Shown here: positions 38,671 to 46,993 of the stretch, piece after piece
Numbering within the stretch: position 1 is the first letter of the stretch
Layout: each line of letters opens with the position of its first letter
Assembly (NCBI GenBank): GCA_004297825.1
Contig: SCSX01000033.1
Coordinates: 1-64,000, forward strand
DNA length: 64,000 bases
Source of the DNA: Spirochaetota bacterium
Lineage (GTDB): Bacteria; Spirochaetota; UBA4802; UBA5368
Direction of reading: 5' to 3'
Notes under the pieces: generated by a model
What the model was told of the DNA's origin: nothing
The model's database searches: none
What the model saw: only the letters and a program-made list of their open reading frames with translations
Translations under genes and position numbers: made by a program

Positions 38671-39438
38671 TTACACGCCCCTCGCAAGCACCGCCGCGCC
38701 GATCGCGCCGTTCACCTGGGCGGTGGGATGGACGATGATGGAAAGCCCCAGTCTCTCCTCGAGCGCCTTCACGATGCCGGGGTTCTTCGCGACGCCGCCC
38801 GTCATCATGACCGGCTCCCGCACGCCTACCTTGCGCGCGAGCGCCGATACGCGCGAGGCGACCGATTCGTGGATACCCGCGACGATGTTCGCGCGCGGTT
38901 CGCCCTTCGCGATGAGCGAGATGACCTCGGACTCGGCGAAGACGGTGCACAGGCTCGAGATGGGGGCCGATGCGCCGGCGTGCGCGCAGAGGGTGCCGAA
39001 CTCGTCAAGGTTACTTTCAAGGACGCGCGCCATCACCTCGAGGAAGCGGCCGGTGCCGGCCGCGCACTTGTCGTTCATTGCGAAGTCCTTCACGCGCCCC
39101 TCGTCGTCCAGGAGGATCGCCTTGCTGTCCTGTCCGCCAATGTCGATGATCGAGCGGACGCGCGCGTCGGTGAAGAAGGCCCCGGCCCCGTGGCAGATGA
39201 TCTCCGTCATGGACTTGTGCGCGAACTTCACGGCATTGCGCCCATAACCCGTCGAAACCACGCGCTCGATGGAGGCCTCCTCCATCCCCAGCTCGTCCAG
39301 CAGGTCGGTGAATATTTTTCTCCCCGACTCCGCCGCGTTGTACCCGGTGAAGCCCGTGAGTGTACCCAGCACCTTTCCCTCGTGCAGCATCGCCGCCTTT
39401 ACGGAAATCGATCCTATGTCAATGCCTGCGGTGACCAT
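38671..39438 (-). CDS. 2-hydroxyacyl-CoA dehydratase activator (BadF/BcrA/HgdC-type ATPase)
   Basis: A 255-residue ASKHA-fold ATPase. The phosphate loop is AGIDIGSISVKAAML, the second motif IDIGGQDSKAILL, and the two cysteines that hold the bridging [4Fe-4S] cluster are in KCAAGTGRFLE and APISSLCTVFAESE. It spends ATP to inject one low-potential electron into the dehydratase. A single activator gene is present, as in HgdC-type homodimers, rather than the BcrA/BcrD pair of benzoyl-CoA reductase. The ATG at 39438 has GGAG 8 bases upstream. Confidence 0.9.
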   Translation of the reverse strand: MVTAGIDIGSISVKAAMLHEGKVLGTLTGFTGYNAAESGRKIFTDLLDELGMEEASIERVVSTGYGRNAVKFAHKSMTEIICHGAGAFFTDARVRSIIDIGGQDSKAILLDDEGRVKDFAMNDKCAAGTGRFLEVMARVLESNLDEFGTLCAHAGASAPISSLCTVFAESEVISLIAKGEPRANIVAGIHESVASRVSALARKVGVREPVMMTGGVAKNPGIVKALEERLGLSIIVHPTAQVNGAIGAAVLARGV

Positions 39439-39465
39439 TAAGATTTCTCCATGCTTTTTCCACCA

Positions 39466-39557
39466 GCCCCTAAATCCCCCGGAGGGGGACTTTGAACTCA
39501 CTTCTCAATGTTCACATCATCCCGCGCCTTTACCCCCCTTTGGGGGGCCAGGGGGGC
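39466..39557. repeat. Paired-hairpin intergenic repeat, family 5, diverged copy c
   Basis: GCCCCTAAATCCCCCGGAGG at the left and ACCCCCCTTTGGGGGGCCAG at the right, with about 50 unrelated bases between. It lies inside the dehydratase operon, between the activator and a dehydratase subunit. Confidence 0.65.
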
Positions 39558-39578
39558 GGGACAAGGGGGTATTCGAAA

Positions 39579-40820
39579 TCAGTTCTTCTTCTGCGCGAGC
39601 GTTTCCATGAAGGCGTCTATGCGCGTTTCGATCTGGCTCTCGCTGAAGTTTCGCTCGTCCACCATGTCGGCCTCGATGATGAGGGACGGCACGCCGAACT
39701 CCTTCATGACCATGCGCTGCAGGTCGTACTGTCCCAGCGAATAGGGCTTGCAGCTCCTGTTCGAGTGGATGACGAGCCCGTCCGCCTTATACTTCGTGAT
39801 CATCTTGCGCAGCGTATCCAGCATCATGTCGATCGAGATGTTGATGTACACGCTCGAGTACGCGATCGCCGCTGATTCGATAAAGTTGTTCTCGTCGATA
39901 AGGTGAACCACGCCGCTCCAGGCGGACGTGTACGTGTCGGCCACCAAGCACGCCCCGTGCGTCGCGAATTTGTCCGAGAGCCACTTGGTCTTGTACCACA
40001 CGGGAAGGTTGTCCCAGAGCAGGCGGTACTTTTCGTCGGGCACCATGCCTATGCCGTCGGCGATGCGCTGGCGCATCTCGTCTCGAAGCTCGGTATAATA
40101 ATCGATCACGGTCTGCGTTCCGCGCAGCGTCACGATGAGCGCGAGATGGAAGAAGGCGTCGAAGGCCGTCATGGGCGCGGGGCTGTGCATGGTGGTGTCG
40201 AGCACCTCCTGCCAGAGCCTCTGTCCCTGGACCGCGAGGCGCCCCACCTGGTCCATGCGGTCCATGTCCATCTTCTTACCGCACTGCTCCTCCAGGAAGG
40301 TAATGTACTCGAGCATCTGCCGGCGCACGTAGTTCTTCGCCTCGACGGAAAACTCGGTGTGAATGAAGGGCGTGTCCAGAATGAACAGCGGCACCTTGAA
40401 ATAGCGCGCCTGCACCTCGTACCACTTGAGCACCGTCCCACAAATGTTGTTGCAGCACACCAGGAAGTCCGGCGCGGGCAATCCGCCTATCGGCCCCCCG
40501 TTGAGCGGCGCGCACGCGATGTCCGAGCGCGCATACGAGCAGAGGTCGCGCGCGTATCCCATCGCTTCCGCTTTCTCGCACAGGTCGACGCCCATCTTGG
40601 AGGCGCCAATCATCGCGCCGTGATTCTCGGGGTATACCGGGATCACGTCCATCGCGATGAGCGGCTCCACGGGCCCGCCGCTCGTGATCCACGCGACCTT
40701 CTTCCCGTTCTGCTTCGCGGTCTTCGCGTCGATATAGTACTCGGTCATTATCTGCTTCATGCGCTTGACCGCCTTGATCTTGCGCGCGTCCTTCATTTCA
40801 GCTTCGGTTTTAACTGCCAT
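39579..40820 (-). CDS. 2-hydroxyacyl-CoA dehydratase family subunit (HgdB/BcrB-like)
   Basis: A 413-residue iron-sulfur subunit. Cysteines in conserved settings include ARDLCSYARSDIA, VCCNNICGTVLKWYE and HSNRSCKPYSLGQYDL. They should bind the [4Fe-4S] cluster that removes water from a 2-hydroxyacyl-CoA through a ketyl radical. Together with the 372-residue partner it forms the catalytic heterodimer. The length and the last motif fit the HgdB/BcrB side. A 170-base gap containing a repeat separates it from the partner gene upstream. Confidence 0.88.
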   Translation of the reverse strand: MAVKTEAEMKDARKIKAVKRMKQIMTEYYIDAKTAKQNGKKVAWITSGGPVEPLIAMDVIPVYPENHGAMIGASKMGVDLCEKAEAMGYARDLCSYARSDIACAPLNGGPIGGLPAPDFLVCCNNICGTVLKWYEVQARYFKVPLFILDTPFIHTEFSVEAKNYVRRQMLEYITFLEEQCGKKMDMDRMDQVGRLAVQGQRLWQEVLDTTMHSPAPMTAFDAFFHLALIVTLRGTQTVIDYYTELRDEMRQRIADGIGMVPDEKYRLLWDNLPVWYKTKWLSDKFATHGACLVADTYTSAWSGVVHLIDENNFIESAAIAYSSVYINISIDMMLDTLRKMITKYKADGLVIHSNRSCKPYSLGQYDLQRMVMKEFGVPSLIIEADMVDERNFSESQIETRIDAFMETLAQKKN

Positions 40821-40880
40821 GATGCCCTCCTTACGGTCTTTTCGTCGGCAACCTTCGTCGTACTAAGCTTGGTCCGGAAT

Positions 40881-40980
40881 CCCCTCCCCCTTGATGGGGG
40901 AGGCCGGGTGGGGGTGGATGGTATACTCTACAGCAGGCATGCTTTTCACCCTCCCCTAACCCCTCCCATCAAGGGAGGGG
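40881..40980. repeat. Paired-hairpin intergenic repeat, family 5, copy b
   Basis: CCCCTCCCCCTTGATGGGGG at the left and CCCCTCCCATCAAGGGAGGG at the right. The right part is the reverse complement of the left module at 38331. The element lies between the two dehydratase subunit genes. Confidence 0.8.
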
Positions 40981-40989
40981 AATTACCCT

Positions 40990-42108
40990 TTATAACATAT
41001 CAATAAACGTCTCGAACCTCGTGCGTATCTGCCCTTCCGCCTGGGGCTGCTCTTCGACCTCGTAGAGCATCGAGGGGACGCCGGCTTTGTCCAGCGCCTC
41101 CTTCATGTACGGGTAGTCGAAGCACTGCGGATCGCAGAATTTCAGGTAGATGAAGAGCACCCCCTGCGCCTTTTTCTCTTTCACCAGGCTCACCAGATTG
41201 TCTGCGCGCGCGGTGTTGCCGTTGTGTTTCGCGGGGCACACGACCCTGTCCAGGTAGCGTTTCGCGATCGCGTCGACAGCGGGGGCCGATTCGCCTATCG
41301 CCCCCTCGAAGGAGCGCGTCCCGGTACAGAGCTCGTCCCACACGACCGCCGCACCGTACTCCTCGATGATCCCGTAGAAATTCGGGTGGTTGCAGATGCC
41401 GCCCGCGAGCATGACCCGCTTGGGCGCCTTTCCCGCCGCGGCCGCCTTCGTCCTCACCTCCGCGGCGAGCTTCTCCAGGGCCGCGAGGAAGTCCGCGCGG
41501 TCCATCATCATGCCCGCCTTGATCACCGCGTACATGGCCGCGCCCGAAATGGCCCAGGGCGCGCCGCTCCTCAGTTCATAAATTTCCTTGAGCCGCGCGC
41601 GGATCGCGTTGTAGAGCTTCACGCTCGCGGCGAGCTTTTCGTCGGTGATTGTCACGCCCATCGCCTTCTCGAGGTCGCGCCGGAACTTGTGCATCACGTC
41701 CTTCATGTAGTCGCGCGCGCTGTCGGTGGTGAGCTTGACCGGGAGCACGACGTCCAGGTGGAATTTGAACTTCGTGTTGAGCCTCCAGATGTCCGAAAGC
41801 CTCTGTATCGAATCGCAGGTGTGGGGGAACACCGTCCCCTCCAGGAAGGAAAGGCTGCCGTCCAGCGCCTCTTCCAGTCCCCCGCGCACCAGCGAGCAGC
41901 TGTACGCCTGCAGGTGCGCGTCGGCGAGGGTTATGTTCTTGCCCGTCCCGAATATCCTGAACGGGAGCGCGCCCGCGGCGTGGATGATCTCCTCCGGCGC
42001 GTAGCTGCAGAAGTATCCCACGACCTTGCCGCCAGTCCGCGCCTTCCAGTCCTTCGCATACGCGTAAGGATCGTTCACTACTTTATTGAAGATGGCTTCC
42101 ATCTGCAT
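40990..42108 (-). CDS. 2-hydroxyacyl-CoA dehydratase family subunit (HgdA/BcrC-like)
   Basis: The 372-residue partner subunit. Cluster-type cysteines are in VVGYFCSYAPEEIIHAAGAL, AYSCSLVRGGLEEAL, FPHTCDSIQRLSD and LKFCDPQCFDYPYM. The pattern EEIIHAAGALPFRIFG near the start is strongly conserved in this family. The stop lies just after a repeat element; the start is 9 bases after the acyl-CoA ligase gene, which ties the ligase to the same pathway. A second ATG two codons downstream is equally good. Confidence 0.88.
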   Translation of the reverse strand: MQMEAIFNKVVNDPYAYAKDWKARTGGKVVGYFCSYAPEEIIHAAGALPFRIFGTGKNITLADAHLQAYSCSLVRGGLEEALDGSLSFLEGTVFPHTCDSIQRLSDIWRLNTKFKFHLDVVLPVKLTTDSARDYMKDVMHKFRRDLEKAMGVTITDEKLAASVKLYNAIRARLKEIYELRSGAPWAISGAAMYAVIKAGMMMDRADFLAALEKLAAEVRTKAAAAGKAPKRVMLAGGICNHPNFYGIIEEYGAAVVWDELCTGTRSFEGAIGESAPAVDAIAKRYLDRVVCPAKHNGNTARADNLVSLVKEKKAQGVLFIYLKFCDPQCFDYPYMKEALDKAGVPSMLYEVEEQPQAEGQIRTRFETFIDML

Positions 42109-42117
42109 ACCCCCGTG

Positions 42118-43842
42118 TTATTTGTTGCCCGTGAACTTGCCCTCGGCCTTGAGCCTCGCGATCTCCTGGTCTTCGATCTGCTTGAAGGCGACCTTCCCCA
42201 CCAGGGTGAGCGGCAGGTCCTTCCGGAATTCCACCTCGCGCGGGCAGCTCCACTTGATGATCGTTTTCTGGCAGTGCTTTATAATCTCCTGCTCCATTTC
42301 CTTCGTTTCCTGGGACGGATCTTTGAGAACGACGAAGGCCTTCACGCGCTCGATCTGCTCGCGGTCCGGCACCCCGATCACGCAGGCCATCTTGACGGCC
42401 GGGTGCTTGTAGATTTCGGCCTCCACCTGGGACGGGTACACGTTCATCCCCGATGATTTTATCATACGTTTCTGCCGAAGTCTAAAATAAAAGAAGCCGT
42501 CGGCGTCCATGCTGCCCAGGTCGCCGGTGTGAAGCCACACATCGCCGTCGGCGTGCTTCCGGAGGACCTCCGCGGTCTCCTCCGGCTGGTCAAGGTAGCC
42601 AAGCATCACGGCGGGCCCTTTGAGGCAAATCTCGCCCTCTTCGCCCGCCGGGACCTCATCCATAGTCCCGGCCTTCACGATCTTCGCGTCCATGTCCGGG
42701 AAGGGCACGCCTATGCTGTTCTCGCGGTATTCCATGAGGGGCATGGCCATGATGCCGGTGACCGCCTCGGTGAGCCCGTAGCCTTCAAGGAGCTTCACGT
42801 TGCCGCCGCCGCCGCCCCGCACCACTTCTTCAAAACGCTCCTTGACGACCCGGGGAAGCGAATCGGCCCCCGAAAAACAGCCGCGCAGGCACGAGAGGTC
42901 GGTCTTGTGGAACTTGGGATTGTTGTTGAGCGCCTCGAAGAGCGTGGGTACGCCCACGACGAAGGACGGTTTCTTCTTCTTGATGAGACTGGCGACCTGC
43001 TCGGCGGTGAACTGCGGGATCATGATGCATTTCCCGCCACCCATGAAGCTCGAGTTCACGCACACGCCAAGTCCAAAGCCATGGAAGATGGGGAGGATGG
43101 CGAGGATGGAGGCGTCCTGATCCAGTCCCACCCAGTTCGCGCACTGGAGCCCCTCGGCGATGAAGTTATAGTTCGAAAGCATGATGCCCTTGGGCTTGCC
43201 GGTGGTCCCGCCGCTGTAGAGGATGACCGCCATGTCGTCGGTCTTCATGTCGCTCGCGGGCACGTTGGGGAGCTTTTCCTTCATGAGGTCGGCGAACCAG
43301 CGTACCTTCGGGTCGGCCGGCACTTTTGGGATCTTCCGTCCCATCGTGAGCTTGAAACCAATGCCCTTGAGGGCCGGCAGGTAATCGGGCAGCTTCGTGA
43401 GTATCAGCGCATCGAGAGGGGCGTTTTTCATGGCCGATTTGAATTTGCCGTAGAAGGCGTCCAGGGTGAGGGCGAAGCGGCTCTTGCTGACCTGGATGTA
43501 AAACTCGATCTCCGCGACGGTCGACAGCGGGTGGATCATGCTCGCGATCGCCCCCAGCTTGTTCGCGGCGTAGAAGCATATGACGCCCTGGGGGCTCGTG
43601 GGCATCGATATCGTGATCCGGTCGCCTTTTTTAAGCCCCATCTTCGCGAGCGCGGCCGCGCAGCGGTCTATCTCGCCGATAAACTTTCTGTAGGTTGAGG
43701 TGAGTCCCAGGAAATCGTACGCGATCGATTCGGGACGTCGCTCGGCCGTCATGCGCACCACCTCGTACATGGTCACTTTCGGGTAATCGATGGACTTGGG
43801 AACATTACCGTAAAACTTGGTCCAGGGACGTGCGCTGCTCAT
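42118..43842 (-). CDS. AMP-forming acyl-CoA synthetase
   Basis: A 574-residue ANL-superfamily ligase that activates a carboxylic acid with ATP and CoA. The phosphate loop ILYSGGTTGKPKGIMLS is near residue 210, LEGYGLTEAVTGIMAMP near 355, the hinge DVWLHTGDLGSMDADGFF near 450 and the catalytic lysine region GKVAFKQIEDQE at the C terminus. It is the first gene of the dehydratase operon. It probably makes the 2-hydroxyacyl-CoA or aryl-CoA substrate, a job more often done by a CoA-transferase in such operons. Confidence 0.88.
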   Translation of the reverse strand: MSSARPWTKFYGNVPKSIDYPKVTMYEVVRMTAERRPESIAYDFLGLTSTYRKFIGEIDRCAAALAKMGLKKGDRITISMPTSPQGVICFYAANKLGAIASMIHPLSTVAEIEFYIQVSKSRFALTLDAFYGKFKSAMKNAPLDALILTKLPDYLPALKGIGFKLTMGRKIPKVPADPKVRWFADLMKEKLPNVPASDMKTDDMAVILYSGGTTGKPKGIMLSNYNFIAEGLQCANWVGLDQDASILAILPIFHGFGLGVCVNSSFMGGGKCIMIPQFTAEQVASLIKKKKPSFVVGVPTLFEALNNNPKFHKTDLSCLRGCFSGADSLPRVVKERFEEVVRGGGGGNVKLLEGYGLTEAVTGIMAMPLMEYRENSIGVPFPDMDAKIVKAGTMDEVPAGEEGEICLKGPAVMLGYLDQPEETAEVLRKHADGDVWLHTGDLGSMDADGFFYFRLRQKRMIKSSGMNVYPSQVEAEIYKHPAVKMACVIGVPDREQIERVKAFVVLKDPSQETKEMEQEIIKHCQKTIIKWSCPREVEFRKDLPLTLVGKVAFKQIEDQEIARLKAEGKFTGNK

Positions 43843-43892
43843 CGTAGGCCTCCAGGGGGATGAATTGGTTGTACTATAATGCCGTACACTAT

Positions 43893-43943
43893 ACTACATT
43901 GTAGTTTTTTATTCTTGTATGTCAAGAAAATATTTGCTAATAT
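43893..43943. promoter_or_regulatory. Divergent regulatory region between ligase operon and IclR gene
   Basis: The inverted repeat ACTAC-ATT-GTAGT (43893-43905) is a likely regulator site. On the plus strand TTGTAT (43915-43920) and TAATAT (43938-43943), 17 bases apart, form a good promoter for the IclR gene. The -10-like TATAGT for the minus operon lies in the same 140-base gap. Confidence 0.5.
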
Positions 43944-43985
43944 TTAACCCATGCCCAATGGTGGGCTCCGCTGGAAACCAATGCA

Positions 43986-44792
43986 ATGACTACGAAGAAA
44001 AAGCCGGCAAAACAGAAGGCGCGCGGGAACGGGCAGAAGCTCATCCAGTCGATAGAGCGCGCCGTCGACATACTCGCCCTGTTCATCGCGGAGAAGAACT
44101 CGATCGGGATCACCGAGTTCGCGCAGAAGATGAAGCTCCCCAAGACCACGATCCAGGGGATCGTCCAGACCCTTGCCGCGCTCCACATGCTCGAAAGGGA
44201 CCCCGCAAGCGCGAAGTACCGCCTGGGGCCCATGCTCTTCCAACTGGGCATGAAGTACGCGACCAACCTCGATTTCGTCAACATCACGCGCGGATGGGTT
44301 GAGCGCCTCTGCTACCAGTACCGCCAGCCCGTGAACGTGGGCATGATGGTGGGGGACCGCGTGATCCTGGTCCTTCGCGTAGAGCCGGAGAACCGCTTCA
44401 TGGTCTTTCCTCAAGTAGGCTCGGTCCTGCCCGCGCACTCGACCTCGATCGGCAAGATGCTCCTCGCGCATATAGACGACGCGCGCCGGGAGGAGCTCCT
44501 GCGCGATTACCGCTTCGAGGGCCTGACCCTGAACACCATCACCGACCGCACATCGTTTATAAGGGAGCTTGAGCGCGTCCGGTCGGAGGGGGTGAGCTTC
44601 GATGACCAGGAAAACATCATGGGGCTCTCCGGCGTGGGGGCGCCGCTCTACAACCACACGGGGCAGGTGGTCGCGGCCTTCGCGCTTACCGGCGACACCG
44701 CGGTCATCAACGAGAAACGCGCGGACATCATCGACACGATCAAGAGCATCTCGAAGATAGTCTCGGACCAGCTGGGGTATACGGCGGGGTGA
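43986..44792 (+). CDS. IclR-family transcriptional regulator
   Basis: A 268-residue regulator. A winged helix at residues 20-85 (AVDILALFIAEKNSIGITEF, then LPKTTIQGIVQTLAAL) is followed by the IclR effector domain (LPAHSTSIGKMLLAHI, and GLSGVGAPLYNHTGQVVAAF). A lysine-rich N-terminal extension precedes it. It is divergent from the acyl-CoA ligase/dehydratase operon and most likely controls it in response to the acid or its CoA ester. Confidence 0.9.
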   Translation: MTTKKKPAKQKARGNGQKLIQSIERAVDILALFIAEKNSIGITEFAQKMKLPKTTIQGIVQTLAALHMLERDPASAKYRLGPMLFQLGMKYATNLDFVNITRGWVERLCYQYRQPVNVGMMVGDRVILVLRVEPENRFMVFPQVGSVLPAHSTSIGKMLLAHIDDARREELLRDYRFEGLTLNTITDRTSFIRELERVRSEGVSFDDQENIMGLSGVGAPLYNHTGQVVAAFALTGDTAVINEKRADIIDTIKSISKIVSDQLGYTAG

Positions 44793-44928
44793 CCCTTCGA
44801 CTCCGCTCAGGGGGCACCTTCGGCTTCGCTTGGGGAGCACCTTCGGCTTCGCTCAGGGGGCGGTGCTTTGACCCACCCGAAGCATCCTTCCCCGCCACCG
44901 CTCGTTGAGCGTAGCCGAAACGAGCCGG
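44793..44928. repeat. Dispersed repeat, family 3, copy b
   Basis: CCCTTCGACTCCGCTCAGGG, two further variants of that word, then CACCGCTCGTTGAGC and GCCGAAACGAGC. It begins immediately after the IclR stop codon. Confidence 0.85.
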
Positions 44929-45046
44929 GCATCCGCGCACCGGGAAAAGTTATAAAAACCCGCACACACCTTGACGGTCCTGTCCATAATGCTGATATTA
45001 ATACCGATAACAGATTCGCACCCCAGTTAAAATTTGAGGCATCAAT

Positions 45047-46471
45047 ATGGGGATCAATGAGGCGCTGCTGGACCAGAAACTGGCGGAACTCGAAAAGTCC
45101 CGGGCGTGGAGTCCGCGTCTCGTCTCCAAGCTTGAAAGCCTGATCAGGTCTCCGGACGAGGAGCAGCTTTTCAGGATAAACCCACTGCAATTCGCGAAGG
45201 AGAGGAACATTTCCGAATCCGAATCGATCGACCTGTTCCTGCACGCATCCAATTCGGGCCTGTTTCAGATCAACTGGGAACTGGTCTGCCCCCAGTGCGG
45301 AGACCATATCAACAGTTTCAGCCACCTGCAAAGCCTGGACACGCAATTTTTCTGCCAGCTTTGCAGTCTCAAGTCGGAAGCGAGCATGGATGATTTCATC
45401 CAGGTGAATTTCACTATTTCCGAATCGATCCGTCCCATCGCATTCCACTTTCCGGAAAAACTGTCGCTGGAAGATCTCTGGGCAAAGGCGCGCTTCAGCA
45501 GGGAGGGCCACTACCCCGACGGCGCGCGCTTCGGTGAATCCGTATTCAGAACCGCACGCGGTCACGGATACATCGAGCCCGGTACGTCCGCCGCGTTTGA
45601 TATAGAACTGGAATCCGGCGGCCTGTTCGCCCACGACCTGCTCATGAACAAGGGATTTTTCATACCTGTCGGTGACGCTCGTTCCGCCGCACCCCAGCAC
45701 CTCTCGGTGCTCTACCACGATGGAGACTATGTCATCGATCAAACGCAGCTGTCATCCGGCCCGTCGATCGTTCGGGTTGAAAACCCGTCGACAGACCGCT
45801 GTTCACTGGCTTTTTTCAATATCGCGAACGACACGGTGAAACAGCCTATCGTGTTCGATCCCTTCCTCACCGGGAAGCGCCTTCTCACCTCCCAGACATT
45901 CAGGGATTTGTTCCGCAACGAGGTAATCAGGGGAACGGAAGGAATCACCGTTAAGGATCTCACGATTCTGTTCACCGACCTGAAAGGGTCCACTGACCTT
46001 TACGAACGGATCGGGGACCTTCAGGCGTTCAGCCTCATCAATCAGCATTTCGACAGCCTGGGGAAGGTGATCGCCGAGCTGGACGGCGCGATCGTCAAGA
46101 CCATGGGCGATGCGATCATGGCGGTTTTCATGAGTCCGACATCGGGGCTGGAAGCCGGATTCCGGATGCTGAAGGCAATTAATTTTTTCAACGAACTGCA
46201 CCAATCCAGGGACCTTATTTTAAAAATCGGCCTTCACCGGGGAGCAACCATCGCAATCACATCCAACGACCGGCTGGATTATTTCGGGCAGACCGTCAAT
46301 ATCGCGTCCCGCGTTCAAAGCCTTGCCGAGGCGGACGAGATTTATATAACAAAGGATATTCACGAGTATCCGGGCATACCCGACATGCTGCGCGACAAGC
46401 AGGTCTATCCCCAGGATGCGCAGCTTAAAGGAATCCAGCGGAAGGTCAAGGTATACAAGATCCGGGTTTAA
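45047..46471 (+). CDS. Adenylate/guanylate cyclase with N-terminal zinc-ribbon (DUF5939-like) region
   Basis: A 474-residue soluble class III cyclase. The N-terminal region has a four-cysteine zinc site near residues 83-107 (LVCPQCGDHI and FFCQLCSLKS) and a beta-rich domain resembling DUF5939. The catalytic domain starts near residue 300 (LTILFTDLKGSTDLYERIGD) with both metal aspartates, GAIVKTMGDAIMAVF, and the late motif YFGQTVNIASRV. It makes cAMP or cGMP. The gene stands alone between two family 3 repeats, and no cyclic-nucleotide receptor is visible nearby. Confidence 0.85.
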   Translation: MGINEALLDQKLAELEKSRAWSPRLVSKLESLIRSPDEEQLFRINPLQFAKERNISESESIDLFLHASNSGLFQINWELVCPQCGDHINSFSHLQSLDTQFFCQLCSLKSEASMDDFIQVNFTISESIRPIAFHFPEKLSLEDLWAKARFSREGHYPDGARFGESVFRTARGHGYIEPGTSAAFDIELESGGLFAHDLLMNKGFFIPVGDARSAAPQHLSVLYHDGDYVIDQTQLSSGPSIVRVENPSTDRCSLAFFNIANDTVKQPIVFDPFLTGKRLLTSQTFRDLFRNEVIRGTEGITVKDLTILFTDLKGSTDLYERIGDLQAFSLINQHFDSLGKVIAELDGAIVKTMGDAIMAVFMSPTSGLEAGFRMLKAINFFNELHQSRDLILKIGLHRGATIAITSNDRLDYFGQTVNIASRVQSLAEADEIYITKDIHEYPGIPDMLRDKQVYPQDAQLKGIQRKVKVYKIRV

Positions 46472-46481
46472 ACCAGCACCT

Positions 46482-46682
46482 TCAAGAACGATTCCTCGAT
46501 TTCTTGTAATCGTACCCCGGATCGTACTCTATAGAGCCGAAAAGTCCTGTTATTTCCTCCTGCTTCCTTCTTGAAATGAATTCCTTCAAGGCAAGGTTCA
46601 CCGTGTCCTTTTTGGTTTTCAGTCCGCCCACCTTCTGGGCCTGAACAAGCAATTTATCGTCAATCGCGAGGTTGGTTGCCAT
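46482..46682 (-). CDS. Orphan VapB-family antitoxin
   Basis: A 66-residue protein with the VapB/DUF2191 pattern: ATNLAIDDKLLVQAQKVGG, then TKKDTVNLALKEFISRRKQE and a tail GLFGSIEYDPGYDYKKSR that would wrap a PIN toxin. No VapC gene follows; the next gene on that side is the convergent cyclase 10 bases away. The partner has therefore been lost or is elsewhere. The start is firm (GGAGGTG, 5 bases before the ATG), and the ribosome site lies within an inverted repeat. Confidence 0.85.
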   Translation of the reverse strand: MATNLAIDDKLLVQAQKVGGLKTKKDTVNLALKEFISRRKQEEITGLFGSIEYDPGYDYKKSRNRS

Positions 46683-46684
46683 GT

Positions 46685-46722
46685 CACACCTCCATGTATA
46701 ACAATCTACACATGGAGGTGTG
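46685..46722. promoter_or_regulatory. Inverted repeat covering the vapB ribosome site
   Basis: CACACCTCCATGT and ACATGGAGGTGTG are perfect 13-base arms around a 12-base loop. In the message, the arm next to the start codon is the ribosome site itself, so the hairpin would hide it. It may equally be the protein-binding operator of the lost module. Confidence 0.7.
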
Positions 46723-46750
46723 TGAAGTTAACAGGAATATTGTATTTTCG

Positions 46751-46874
46751 CCCTTCGGCTCCGCTCAGGGGGCACCCTCGACTTCGCTCAGGGTGCGGTG
46801 CTTGACCCGGATGAAGCATCCCTTCCCCCGCCGCTCGTTGAGCGGAGTCGAAACGAGCGGAGCCGAAACGAGCG
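46751..46874. repeat. Dispersed repeat, family 3, copy c
   Basis: CCCTTCGGCTCCGCTCAGGG and a second variant, then CGCTCGTTGAGCGGAGTCGA and a repeated CGAAACGAGCG. It lies between the vapB promoter region and the OmpA-family gene. Confidence 0.85.
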
Positions 46875-46993
46875 ATGACGAAAAATGTAACTTTTCTTCG
46901 AAAATAAGCCCATCCGGGCTATTTTTATTGACATAATAACATAGTCTGGAAAATGTCATTTTTCTTAAAGCCTACGAAGATTGGAAGGTATAC

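Noticed and set aside
38671..43842. Interpretation of the operon as benzoyl-CoA reductase
   Set aside because: Only one activator-type ATPase is present, whereas that enzyme has two ATPase subunits plus ferredoxin. A 2-hydroxyacyl-CoA dehydratase is the simpler reading, although substrate identity remains open.
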